NCBI RefSeq assembly: GCF_038624605.1
Contig: NZ_CP152020.1
Coordinates: 868,001 to 932,000 of the forward strand
DNA length: 64,000 nucleotides
Direction: 5' to 3'
From: Psychrobacillus sp. FSL K6-4046
GTDB taxonomy: Bacteria > Bacillota > Bacilli > Bacillales_A > Planococcaceae
Part shown: positions 24,604 through 33,430 of the stretch, in pieces
How positions within the stretch are numbered: position 1 is the first letter of the stretch
Layout of the letters: each line of letters opens with the position of its first letter
Position numbers and translations under genes: made by a program
The notes under the pieces: model-generated
What the model was told of the DNA's origin: nothing
The model's database searches: none
Seen by the model: only the letters and a program-made list of their open reading frames with translations

Positions 24604-25758
24604 GTGAAAAAATATATTGAAATAGCAAGTGCTTCAACGAAATTAGGGTTAACTTCTTTTGGTGGACCCGCTGCTCATTTGGCTTATTTCCGAGAAGAGT
24701 ATGTGCAGAAAAGAAAATGGCTAGACGAAAAGTTATATGCTGACATTGTGGCAATTTGTCAATTCCTACCGGGACCAGCCTCATCTCAAGTGGGCATTGC
24801 CATCGGCATACTAAGAGGTGGAATAATTGGAGGGGTCATATCATTTTTAGGGTTTACTCTTCCTTCCATTATACTGCTTGTATTGTTTTCAGCGTTTTTG
24901 ATATCTACCAACTCATTTGACAGTGGGTGGCTACAGGGATTGAAAATCGTTGCAGTTGCCATTGTTGCTCATGCTCTGTTAGGGATGCAAAAGACACTAG
25001 CACAAGACCGTATTAGAATTACTATTGCAATAGCATGTGCTATATTAACGTTGCTTATTCCATCAATAGCTGGTCAATTTAGCATATTGATTGCAGCTGG
25101 ATTGTTTGGATTTATATATTTTCGTTCAGATGAAAATGAACCTGCTCCAAATATTAGGCTTCCTTTTGGAAAAACAACAAGTATTATTGCTTGGATCTTG
25201 TTTTTTGGACTTCTTATTTTTTTACCGTTATTGAAGCCATTTATAAATTCAACCTACTACTTAATTTTTGATATTTATTATCGTGTCGGTTCTTTAGTTT
25301 TTGGAGGAGGACATGTTGTACTGCCCATGCTTCAGCGAGAGGTAGCACTTTCCCCTGATGTATTTTTAGCTGGGTATGGTGCTGCTCAAGCGGTCCCAGG
25401 TCCATTGTTTACGTTAGCTAGCTTCTTAGGTCATGCAACAGCTGGTATTCCAGGAGCTTTAGTAGCTACCTTTGCCATATTTTTGCCCTCATTTCTAATG
25501 GTAATTGGAATACTACCATTTTGGTCAGCTATACGATCGAAAAAAGGGATTCAGAATGCCTTAAAGGGAGTTAATGCAGGTGTAGTAGGAATCCTTCTAG
25601 CCGCGTTATATGACCCAGTTTTTACAAGTTCAGTTAAAGAATCATCGGATTTCATCATCGTTTTAATTACTTTCACGGTATTATTTGTTTTCAAATGGGC
25701 TCCTTACAAGGTTGTACTGTTAAGTGCAGTTTTAGGTTATCTTTTTCATTTAATTTAA
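24604..25758 (+). CDS. chrA: Chromate transporter ChrA family
   Basis: 384 residues, ~10-12 membrane helices in two homologous halves. Family motifs: GLTSFGGPAAHLAYFREEYV and FLPGPASSQV in the first half, and VFGGGHVVLPMLQREV with GAAQAVPGPLF in the second. Two CHR domains make the long form, believed to be a proton-driven chromate/sulphate-type exporter. GTG at 24604 is taken as start; AGGGGG lies 12 bases upstream. Divergent from the CNNM gene. The true substrate may not be chromate. Confidence 0.9.
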   Translation: MKKYIEIASASTKLGLTSFGGPAAHLAYFREEYVQKRKWLDEKLYADIVAICQFLPGPASSQVGIAIGILRGGIIGGVISFLGFTLPSIILLVLFSAFLISTNSFDSGWLQGLKIVAVAIVAHALLGMQKTLAQDRIRITIAIACAILTLLIPSIAGQFSILIAAGLFGFIYFRSDENEPAPNIRLPFGKTTSIIAWILFFGLLIFLPLLKPFINSTYYLIFDIYYRVGSLVFGGGHVVLPMLQREVALSPDVFLAGYGAAQAVPGPLFTLASFLGHATAGIPGALVATFAIFLPSFLMVIGILPFWSAIRSKKGIQNALKGVNAGVVGILLAALYDPVFTSSVKESSDFIIVLITFTVLFVFKWAPYKVVLLSAVLGYLFHLI

Positions 25759-25975
25759 TTTTAAAATAGTAATGTACGTTTTAAACTCGAAAAGCTACAT
25801 GTTAACGTCATAACTGCGCACGTATACGGCGGGTGATGGCTTATCACTCCCCCCGTGAAAAAGCGTCCGACTAGAGTGAAGAGCATTTAAACTTCATTTC
25901 CATCTATTTGTTCGTTCTTAAATGTAAAAGCACGAATTTTTGGAATAATTTAATTGTCTATTTCTTCAAAATGTA

Positions 25976-26003
25976 TTGACAACTAAACTTTTATTGAGAT
26001 AAT
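25976..26003 (+). promoter_or_regulatory. Sigma-A-type promoter of the bmr-like operon
   Basis: TTGACA (25976-25981), 16 bases, GATAAT (25998-26003). It lies about 40 bases upstream of the leader-peptide start. Confidence 0.65.
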
Positions 26004-26044
26004 ATTAAGTGACACTAAATAATTTAGAAATGGAGGTATGAATA

Positions 26045-26113
26045 ATGATTCGTTTTAAAGTTATCGCAAATAATTTAATAGCTCGTTCATACCTACCATT
26101 AGACGCTAAATGA
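26045..26113 (+). CDS. BmrB-like regulatory leader peptide (22 residues)
   Basis: ATG at 26045 preceded by GGAGG (26032-26036). The peptide MIRFKVIANNLIARSYLPLD continues AK and stops. It sits between a promoter and a strong intrinsic terminator, ahead of a heterodimeric multidrug ABC exporter. In B. subtilis the bmrC-bmrD operon is preceded by bmrB, whose translation controls transcription attenuation in response to ribosome-targeting antibiotics. Sequence similarity to BmrB is not claimed; the analogy is positional. Confidence 0.6.
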   Translation: MIRFKVIANNLIARSYLPLDAK

Positions 26114-26150
26114 CTGTTTAATAGCATAAGAATTACTATGTCTATTTTAA

Positions 26151-26186
26151 AGTGCATTACCGTATCATGGGTAATGCGCTTTTTTG
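26151..26186 (+). terminator. Attenuator terminator in the bmr-like leader
   Basis: AGTGCATTACC pairs with GGTAATGCGCT (one G-U) around an 8-base loop, then six T. It lies after the leader peptide and before the transporter genes, so transcription must read through it to express them. Confidence 0.85.
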
Positions 26187-26237
26187 CGTTCTATTATTTC
26201 CAAATTTTGGTGAAAAAACAAAGGAGGAGAGTTGGGT

Positions 26238-26294
26238 ATGATTATTCAACGAGCTAAGCAAATTTTAATAAAGGAATCTCTTGAAGGCGGATAG
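26238..26294 (+). CDS. Second small frame in the bmr-like leader (18 residues)
   Basis: AAGGAGG lies 10 bases before the ATG; the frame reads MIIQRAKQILIKESLEGG and stops 37 bases before the transporter gene. It is downstream of the attenuator hairpin, so it would be translated only from read-through transcripts. It may be a second control peptide or deliver ribosomes to bmrC. Supported only by the ribosome site. Confidence 0.45.
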   Translation: MIIQRAKQILIKESLEGG

Positions 26295-26331
26295 TTGGTA
26301 AATGTAAAGGAAAGAAAAGAGGGACAATGGA

Positions 26332-28074
26332 ATGTTTTCAGTATTATTTAAGTTAAAGTGGTTTTTTAAGGATCATTGGAAAAGGTACACTGTTGCAGTT
26401 GGTGTACTAATTATTGCAAGTGCATTTGAGATTTTTCCTCCATGGCTAGTAGGAAGGGCAATCGATACAATTACGCTAGGAAATATGAATAGCGACCTAT
26501 TAATGGAGTATGTATTATATTTTGTAGGAATTATTATAGTGGGATATATTTTAAATTTTATTTGGCAATATCAATTATTTGGTGGGTCTATTTCTATTGA
26601 GCGCATTTTACGCACGAAGCTGAATCGAAAATTTTTAAGTATGACACCGACTTTTTACGAGAAAAATCGTACTGGTGACTTAATGGCTCGTGCAACAAAT
26701 GATTTGAATGCAGTTGCAACTACTGCTGGCTTTGGGATTATGACCTTAATAGATTCGACTATGTATATGTTAGCTTTGATTCTAGCAATGGGTTTTCTTA
26801 TTTCATGGAAGCTTACTTTTTTTGCACTGTTACCTATACCAGTTCTCGCAATTATAATGCAATATTTAGGTAAAATCATTCATGAAAAGTATATGGTAGC
26901 CCAAGATGCATTTGGGGATTTAAATGATCGTGTTTTAGAATCTATAGCTGGTGTAAGAGTAATTCGTGCGTACGTTCAGGAACGTGCTGATGAGAAGAAC
27001 TTTGCAGATATGAGTGAAGAGGTTTATCAAAAAAACATGGTTGTAGAACGAATTGACGCCTTGTTTGGTCCTATCACAAAAATAGGAACAGGTATTAGTT
27101 ATGTCGTGGCACTTGGTTATGGAGCTTTTTTAGTTTCTAAGGGTGAGATGACGGTAGGAAACCTAATTACATTTAACGTTTATCTAGGTATGGCTATTTG
27201 GCCAATGTTCGCTATTGGGGAACTGATCAACGTTATGCAACGCGGGAATGCTTCGCTTGACCGTGTACAGGAAACGCTTGAGTACGATGCAGATGTGAAG
27301 GACCCGACTGCTCCAGTGAATTTGAAGGATGTAATGTCCATCGGTTTTGATGATGTTGGATTTCAATATCCTTTATCACAAGTGAAAAATTTAGAAAATA
27401 TCCGAGTAAACCTACAAAAAGGGCAGACGCTTGGCATTGTAGGTAAAACTGGGTCTGGAAAAACGACCTTTATTAAGCAGCTGTTAAAGGAGTATCCAAT
27501 TGGAGCAGGTCAACTGACGATTGGAGATATCCCAATATCAGAGCAAACAAAGGATCAAGTATTAGAATGGATTGGGTATGTGCCTCAGGATCATGTGTTG
27601 TTTTCTAGAACCATACGCCAAAATATCCTTCTAGGAAAAGAAAATGCTACAGAAGAAGAATTAGAGGAAGCACTTCGTTTAGCACATTTTCAACAGGATT
27701 TAATGAATCTACCAATGGGATTAGAAACGTTAGTAGGGGAGAAAGGGGTTTCCCTATCTGGGGGTCAGAAGCAAAGGGTATCGATTGCTCGAGCGCTTAT
27801 CAAAAATCCAGAAATTCTTCTTTTAGATGACTCCCTTTCTGCGGTAGATGCTAAAACAGAGGCAAAAATTATCGAAAATATACAAAACGAACGCAGTGGG
27901 AAGACAACAATTATTACGACGCATCGCTTGTCAGGCATTCAGCATGCCGACCAAATCATCGTTTTAGATGAAGGAATCATTGTAGAACAAGGTACGCATG
28001 AGGAACTTCTAAAGCAAAATGGCTGGTACAAGGAACAATATGATCGTCAACAGCTTGAGGGGGTGTCGTCATGA
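26332..28074 (+). CDS. bmrC: Heterodimeric multidrug ABC exporter subunit, BmrC-like
   Basis: 580 residues: six-helix exporter domain, then a nucleotide-binding domain with Walker A GKTGSGKTTF, signature LSGGQKQR and Walker B ILLLDDSLSAVD. The residue after Walker B is Asp instead of the catalytic Glu, the degenerate form known for BmrC-type subunits. The stop overlaps the start of the partner gene by 4 bases (ATGA). Exports drugs from membrane or cytosol. Preceded by a leader-peptide/attenuator region. Closest known counterpart is B. subtilis BmrC (YheI). Confidence 0.9.
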   Translation: MFSVLFKLKWFFKDHWKRYTVAVGVLIIASAFEIFPPWLVGRAIDTITLGNMNSDLLMEYVLYFVGIIIVGYILNFIWQYQLFGGSISIERILRTKLNRKFLSMTPTFYEKNRTGDLMARATNDLNAVATTAGFGIMTLIDSTMYMLALILAMGFLISWKLTFFALLPIPVLAIIMQYLGKIIHEKYMVAQDAFGDLNDRVLESIAGVRVIRAYVQERADEKNFADMSEEVYQKNMVVERIDALFGPITKIGTGISYVVALGYGAFLVSKGEMTVGNLITFNVYLGMAIWPMFAIGELINVMQRGNASLDRVQETLEYDADVKDPTAPVNLKDVMSIGFDDVGFQYPLSQVKNLENIRVNLQKGQTLGIVGKTGSGKTTFIKQLLKEYPIGAGQLTIGDIPISEQTKDQVLEWIGYVPQDHVLFSRTIRQNILLGKENATEEELEEALRLAHFQQDLMNLPMGLETLVGEKGVSLSGGQKQRVSIARALIKNPEILLLDDSLSAVDAKTEAKIIENIQNERSGKTTIITTHRLSGIQHADQIIVLDEGIIVEQGTHEELLKQNGWYKEQYDRQQLEGVSS

Positions 28075-29810
28075 GTACTGGAAAACGACTCTACCATTAT
28101 GCGTTATTTTATAAAAAGCCAATTATTCTTGGTCTAATCTTTTTAACGATTGCTGTAATTGCCGATTTGACAGGACCATTTATCGCAAAACAAATTCTTG
28201 ATGAACACATTACAGATGGTGCCATTGATCTGGAGCCGATATTAATGCTCCTTGCAGTATTCTTTGGTCTAAGTATTGTAACAGCGGTTTTTAGATATTT
28301 TATGTTTATAAACCTACAGGTTGGAGCAAATCGTGTTGTTCAGAAGCTCCGAAATGATGTTTTTCAGCATATACAAACTTTGCCTATACAGTATTTTGAT
28401 AACCTGCCTGCCGGTAAGGTAGTTGCTCGTGTGACAAATGATACGGAAGCAATCCGTAATCTATATGTTCAAGTACTTTCACAGTTTGCAACCAGTATCA
28501 TTTCTATTACTGGGGTCTATATAGCAATGTTTATTTTAGACGTTAAAATGGCAGCAATCGCTTTATTCGTCATTCCGATCGTATATATATGGATGCTAGC
28601 TTATCGAAAATATGCATCTCAATATAATCATATTGTGCGAACAAAGATTGCAGATATGAACGCCATGTTAAATGAATCAATTCAAGGAATGTCAATCATT
28701 CAAGCGTTTAAACGGGAAAAACAAATGGACCAAGAATTTGAGGAGATGAATGAAGAGCATTACAGTTATCAGCGTAAGCTTTTAAAATTAGATTCTGCTA
28801 CCTCCTTTAACTTAGTACAGGTGCTAAGATCCATCATGTTTGCTCTATTTATTTTAGTGTTTGGTAGTCAGTCCATGGAGCCGGGAGCAATCATCTCTGC
28901 TGGATTGCTTTATGCCTTTGTGGATTATACGACGAGATTGTTCAATCCAATTACGGGGATAGTTAATCAGTTCTCTCAGCTAGAACGCTCATTGGTAGCT
29001 GGAAGTAGAGTATTTGAATTGTTGAATGAAAAAGGGGAACAGGTAGAAGACAAACGAATGGAAAGATACGAAGGAAACGTGGAGTTTAAAGACGTGTCGT
29101 TTGCCTACAAAGGTGATGACTTTGTCTTGAAGAGCTTAAACTTTGTTGCAAATAAAGGAGAAACGGTTGCCCTAGTGGGGCATACAGGCTCTGGGAAAAG
29201 TTCCATTATGAACTTGTTATTCCGATTCTATGACCCAACGGAGGGGAAGATTTTAATAGATGGAATAGATATCACGTCCCTTCCAAGGCAAACCATTCGT
29301 AATCATATGGGAATTGTATTGCAGGATCCATATCTTTTCTCTGGAACCATTGAAACAAATGTTAGTTTAAATGATCCTAGAATTTCACGAGAAAAAGTAG
29401 AGGCCGCATTAGAAGCAGTAGGTGGAGAACGTGTACTAAAAAACCTCGAAAAAGGATTAGATGAACCAGTAATTGAAAAGGGAAGCACGCTCTCTTCTGG
29501 TCAAAGACAGCTAGTATCCTTTGCAAGAGCGCTTGCCTTCGACCCGGCCATTCTTATATTGGATGAAGCGACATCTAACATAGATACCGAGACAGAAGAA
29601 ATTATCCAGCATGCGATGGATGTATTAAAGAAAGGTAGAACAACCTTCATCATTGCACATAGACTTTCTACTATTAAAAATGCAGACCGTATTCTAGTTC
29701 TAGACCGGGGTGAGATTGTAGAGAGTGGCACACATGACGAGTTGCTGCAGCTACAAGGTCGCTACGAACAAATGTATAAGCTACAAGCCGGAGTTTCCCC
29801 TAATGCATAA
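28071..29810 (+). CDS. bmrD: Heterodimeric multidrug ABC exporter subunit, BmrD-like
   Basis: 579 residues, exporter domain plus nucleotide-binding domain. Walker A GHTGSGKSSI, Walker B ILILDEATSNID with the catalytic Glu present, but signature LSSGQRQL, altered from LSGGQ. Together with the Asp in the partner this gives one canonical and one degenerate ATP site, as in BmrCD. It is about 90 residues shorter than B. subtilis BmrD as I remember it (673), so the extracellular insertion of that protein seems absent. Ends at a terminator. Confidence 0.9.
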   Translation: MSTGKRLYHYALFYKKPIILGLIFLTIAVIADLTGPFIAKQILDEHITDGAIDLEPILMLLAVFFGLSIVTAVFRYFMFINLQVGANRVVQKLRNDVFQHIQTLPIQYFDNLPAGKVVARVTNDTEAIRNLYVQVLSQFATSIISITGVYIAMFILDVKMAAIALFVIPIVYIWMLAYRKYASQYNHIVRTKIADMNAMLNESIQGMSIIQAFKREKQMDQEFEEMNEEHYSYQRKLLKLDSATSFNLVQVLRSIMFALFILVFGSQSMEPGAIISAGLLYAFVDYTTRLFNPITGIVNQFSQLERSLVAGSRVFELLNEKGEQVEDKRMERYEGNVEFKDVSFAYKGDDFVLKSLNFVANKGETVALVGHTGSGKSSIMNLLFRFYDPTEGKILIDGIDITSLPRQTIRNHMGIVLQDPYLFSGTIETNVSLNDPRISREKVEAALEAVGGERVLKNLEKGLDEPVIEKGSTLSSGQRQLVSFARALAFDPAILILDEATSNIDTETEEIIQHAMDVLKKGRTTFIIAHRLSTIKNADRILVLDRGEIVESGTHDELLQLQGRYEQMYKLQAGVSPNA

Positions 29811-29832
29811 GCATAAGGGGATTTTCCCTTTT
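29797..29832 (+). terminator. Intrinsic terminator overlapping the bmrD stop
   Basis: CCCCTAATGC and GCATAAGGGG form the stem (one mismatch), followed by ATTTTCCCTTTT. Confidence 0.75.
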
Positions 29833-29980
29833 CTAGAGATAAAAGATAGATAATTTTCTTGAAAAACGAGTTGGTGTGTGCATTTTTCTCCACACATCTG
29901 TTAAAAGACTCAACTAATTTACAAAATAAAGGAAGGATATTTTTGAAATAGATAGAATGTAGAGAAAAGGAGATGAGATA

Positions 29981-31438
29981 GTGAAAACTAAAGCATTCAT
30001 TGCTATTTGTACGGCTGCAGTCATTTTAGGGGTTGGAAGTTACTTTATATTAGAGAAAGAATCTAAAATAGATATAGTAGAACCAGAAGTGAAAGCAGAA
30101 GAAAAACCAACTGCTAAAAAAGTAAAAGAGGAATCTATTTCAGTACTCCAAGGTTCTAGGGGAAATTACAAAATAGATATCCACCAGGCGGAGGACTTAC
30201 GTTTTCACATATCTGCGGAGATTGAAGTTACGAATGAATCCAAAAGTGTATGGGAGGATATCGGTTTTTATTTTATCCCGAATGTTACGACGCTAGAGAA
30301 TAAATACTTTATGCTTTCATCTATAGGAGAAGCAGAGATTTCTTCTATTAGAAATAAAGATGGCGAAGAATTATCATATAAATTGAACGATACCATGCTT
30401 TATGTAACTCCAAAATCTGATGTACAACCAGGTGAAAAAACGATATTAACAGTAGAATATTTCTTAAAGCCGCCAGTTAAAGGGCAACGACTGTCGAGAA
30501 TACACAACAATATCTATTTAGCATTATGGTATCCAATGCTAGGTAGGTATACGAACAAATGGGATTTACATCCTTATTACCATGTGGGTGAATTCTATGA
30601 TACAGGGTATGGAGACTATGAGATTACTTATGAGTTAGCTAGAGAATACTTAGTTGCTAGCTCAGGAGAAGATGGTGAACCTAAGCCTACCATTAGTGGT
30701 AAGACACAAGGAGCAAATATTAAAGATTTTTATATAGCATTTTTAGATCCGGAAGAATGGATTAGTGAGACACTTAAAGCAAATGATACAACGATCAGAT
30801 ACTTTTATCCCTATGATGTTCCAGATACTTTACACCTAATGATTATGGATGCTCAAAGAGCGTTTTTATTTATGGAAAAAAATATTGGGGATAACCCGAC
30901 TAAAGAGTTAGATGTTGTTGCAAACGATTCAGGAATGGAATACCCAAATATTGTAGAAGTATGGGCTGATCCAGGGAGACATGAAAGAGTATTAATTCAT
31001 GAAATTGCGCATCAATGGTTTTATTTCATGGTTTCCAGTGATCCTTATGAAGAATCCTGGTTAGATGAGAGTTTAACGGCACTATTGGAGGGGACATACC
31101 GTACATTAAGATATGATTCCAGTGAATTGGGCGAACAATTAGGATTTAATGAAATAAATATTTTTGCTGAAAGAAATACTCAGCAGGAAATTGCTAATAT
31201 TCCAGTTACGGAGTTTGGTACGGATCTTGGTCCAGTGCTATATGGGAAAATTCCTGCAATTTTACGAGATTTCTTTAAAGAGAGAGGCGGACACGAAGAA
31301 ACAATTAAATTTTTATCCGCTTATTTTAATGAATTTAAATATCAATATGTGGATACTGAGACCTTTGTAGAATTCTTCAATGAGTACCATCAAGAAGATC
31401 ATACTGAGTTTTTCAAAGAGTGGCTTCTATTAGAATAA
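29981..31438 (+). CDS. M1-family zinc metallopeptidase, membrane-anchored
   Basis: 485 residues. N-terminal anchor (AFIAICTAAVILGVGSYFIL), a beta-sandwich domain, then the M1 catalytic domain with HEIAHQW (zinc ligands and general base) and the third ligand Glu in WLDESLTALLEG. It lacks the long C-terminal helical domain of classical aminopeptidase N, so it is the short bacterial form. GTG at 29981 is preceded by AAAGGAGATG. It probably trims peptides on the outer face of the membrane. Single-gene unit. Confidence 0.88.
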   Translation: MKTKAFIAICTAAVILGVGSYFILEKESKIDIVEPEVKAEEKPTAKKVKEESISVLQGSRGNYKIDIHQAEDLRFHISAEIEVTNESKSVWEDIGFYFIPNVTTLENKYFMLSSIGEAEISSIRNKDGEELSYKLNDTMLYVTPKSDVQPGEKTILTVEYFLKPPVKGQRLSRIHNNIYLALWYPMLGRYTNKWDLHPYYHVGEFYDTGYGDYEITYELAREYLVASSGEDGEPKPTISGKTQGANIKDFYIAFLDPEEWISETLKANDTTIRYFYPYDVPDTLHLMIMDAQRAFLFMEKNIGDNPTKELDVVANDSGMEYPNIVEVWADPGRHERVLIHEIAHQWFYFMVSSDPYEESWLDESLTALLEGTYRTLRYDSSELGEQLGFNEINIFAERNTQQEIANIPVTEFGTDLGPVLYGKIPAILRDFFKERGGHEETIKFLSAYFNEFKYQYVDTETFVEFFNEYHQEDHTEFFKEWLLLE

Positions 31439-31796
31439 GACTAACGGATGGGCTCTATGGCACCATAGTTGATCGACCTTCCTCTCCCAACCGTAGTATG
31501 CTATACCCGTTCTATAAACATTTTCATCCTCTGTGGTGTAGCGCTGATTTTGAATACATGGATGGCTAACAAGAGCTTTAATAAAAAGGAAATCAAATTT
31601 AAATGAGCCTGGAGAAAAATCCTAGCTCATTTTTTTGTCTTAAAACAACCTTGAGCTTTGAACATAGCTAATAGAAAGAGTTCATTTGTAAATTCTTTCT
31701 TCTATAAAAAATTTCGAAAAATTTAATTTAAGCGATTGTAATTTTCTGTCGGAACTCGTATATTTAGTGTAACGAAGTAATAGGAAGAGGTTGTAT
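31439..31796. other. Intergenic region, terminator only
   Basis: 358 bases with no supported gene. The only clear element is the terminator at 31601-31637, well beyond the peptidase stop, suggesting a 160-base untranslated tail or a lost small gene. Confidence 0.5.
31601..31637 (+). terminator. Intrinsic terminator
   Basis: AAATGAGC and GCTCATTT with an inner GGA/TCC, followed by seven T. Confidence 0.85.
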
Positions 31797-33053
31797 ATGA
31801 TTCCTTGGTTTGTAGAGTGGAAAAAGAAAGTAGTTTCCTTTAATCGTAATATTCGTATGTTTATGCTGGCTAATGTTCTTATTCAAATAGGCATGGGTGT
31901 TTTTTCTGTAATGTACAATTTATACATTAAGGAGCTTGGATTTCCGGAAACGTTAAACGGTAAAATAATCGCGATGACCTCCTTGGCTTCTGCAATCATG
32001 TTAGTGCCTGCCGGGTTTCTTAGTGACCGTTTTGGAAGAAAGAAAATTATTATGATAGGGGCAGCTGTCGCAGCAGGTACATTATTTTATAGAAGTTTGA
32101 TGGTTAGCGAGCAGTCTTTAGTGTATGCTGCTTTTTTTACGGGCCTCTTTATGGCGCTTGTTCAAGTATCAGGAATACCTTTTTTAGCTGAGAATTCAAC
32201 CGCCAGTGAACGGATGCATCTATTTAGTATTCATTTTTCACTTATGACTCTAGCCGGGGTAGTAGGGAGTCTAGGGGGCGGGGTCTTAGCTGATTTACTG
32301 CATGCATTAGGTGGTCTATCTGTAGAGGACGCCATCAAATATGTGTTAATTCTTGGAGCTACGATATTTACACTTGGTCTCCTGCCACTTGCTAAATTAA
32401 ATCAGGTAGGAACTAGAGCTACATCATTGGATAATCAAGATGATAAAAGAACACCTGAGCCAAGCAGCTTCCGAAAAAATGTGAAGATCATCATTCTATT
32501 TGGCTTTGCAAATTTATTAATAGGTACTGGCTCTGGTCTAGTAATTCCTTATTTAAACTTATATTTTTCTAATCGTTTTGATGCTTCGAATTCATATGTA
32601 GGACTTATTTTATCCCTTGGATCGGCTATGACAGCGGTGGCGATGTTATTAGGCCCTGCTTTAGTTAAGCGAGTAGGAAAGGTGAAGGCGCTCGTTATTT
32701 TTCAGCTGTTATCTATCCCGTTCCTTTTTATAACTGGCTATACGAACTCTCTTGTAATTGCATCCATTGCCTTCCTAATGCGACAGGCGCTGATGAATGC
32801 GGGTAATCCAATTCAGAGTGCCATAGCCATGGAGTTAGTTCAGGATAAATATAAAGGGCTTGCGAATTCGGTCAATCAGATGGTGTTTAATGTGGGATGG
32901 GCAAGTACAGGGGCTATATCTACCGGTCTTGTAATGACCTTTGGGTTCTATTGGGGCTATGCTTATACATTTACAATTACAGGAGTATTGTACTTGATTG
33001 CCTCTACGTATTTCTTTTTGGTCTTTGGTAGGAAAAAGCTAGACAGTGTATAG
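31797..33053 (+). CDS. MFS transporter
   Basis: 418 residues, 12 predicted helices. Loop 2-3 motif GFLSDRFGRKK is the MFS signature A, and a second-half equivalent is GPALVKRVGKVK. ATG at 31797 has AGGAAGAGG 6 bases upstream; a TTG at 31791 is too near it. A drug or metabolite exporter of DHA1-like type is likely, but the substrate is not evident. Stands alone between terminators. Confidence 0.9.
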   Translation: MIPWFVEWKKKVVSFNRNIRMFMLANVLIQIGMGVFSVMYNLYIKELGFPETLNGKIIAMTSLASAIMLVPAGFLSDRFGRKKIIMIGAAVAAGTLFYRSLMVSEQSLVYAAFFTGLFMALVQVSGIPFLAENSTASERMHLFSIHFSLMTLAGVVGSLGGGVLADLLHALGGLSVEDAIKYVLILGATIFTLGLLPLAKLNQVGTRATSLDNQDDKRTPEPSSFRKNVKIIILFGFANLLIGTGSGLVIPYLNLYFSNRFDASNSYVGLILSLGSAMTAVAMLLGPALVKRVGKVKALVIFQLLSIPFLFITGYTNSLVIASIAFLMRQALMNAGNPIQSAIAMELVQDKYKGLANSVNQMVFNVGWASTGAISTGLVMTFGFYWGYAYTFTITGVLYLIASTYFFLVFGRKKLDSV

Positions 33054-33430
33054 AATTAAAGTGGCTGAGACAAAAATCCTCAATACGCTAGCGTTAAAAA
33101 AGCAAAGAGGTGAAATCAAGTTGCTGATTTCACCTCTTTTAATTTTTTGACTAGTTATACTCCACCTCTAATATCATTTCTTTTTAACTTTTATTCGATA
33201 AGATAAGCAGTTTTCTAAGCTAGCAATTGTTTCGCTAAAAAAATATATAAATATAATATTTTTTCAATTCTGTATTGAATGTTAATTTCGTTTATAGTAA
33301 AGTTTGTTAAAAGTATTAGACTATATATTCTTAATTGTCTATAACTTTAGAAAGTACTCATATAGAGAGAGGATGAAAAAAGAAGTTTATTGAGGGGACT
33401 AATTTATGTAAAGTAAAGGAGAAAGCTAGA
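33054..33430. other. Intergenic region upstream of the yfcC-like gene
   Basis: 377 bases. Contains a phrase GTGGCTGAGACAAAAATCC directly after the MFS gene, similar to GGCTGGGACAAAA-type sequences common in Firmicutes intergenic DNA, and a strong terminator. The remaining ~280 bases are AT-rich with no gene seen. Confidence 0.45.
33104..33148. terminator. Strong intrinsic terminator
   Basis: AAAGAGGTGAAATCA pairs perfectly with TGATTTCACCTCTTT around a short loop, then AATTTTTT. Confidence 0.92.
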
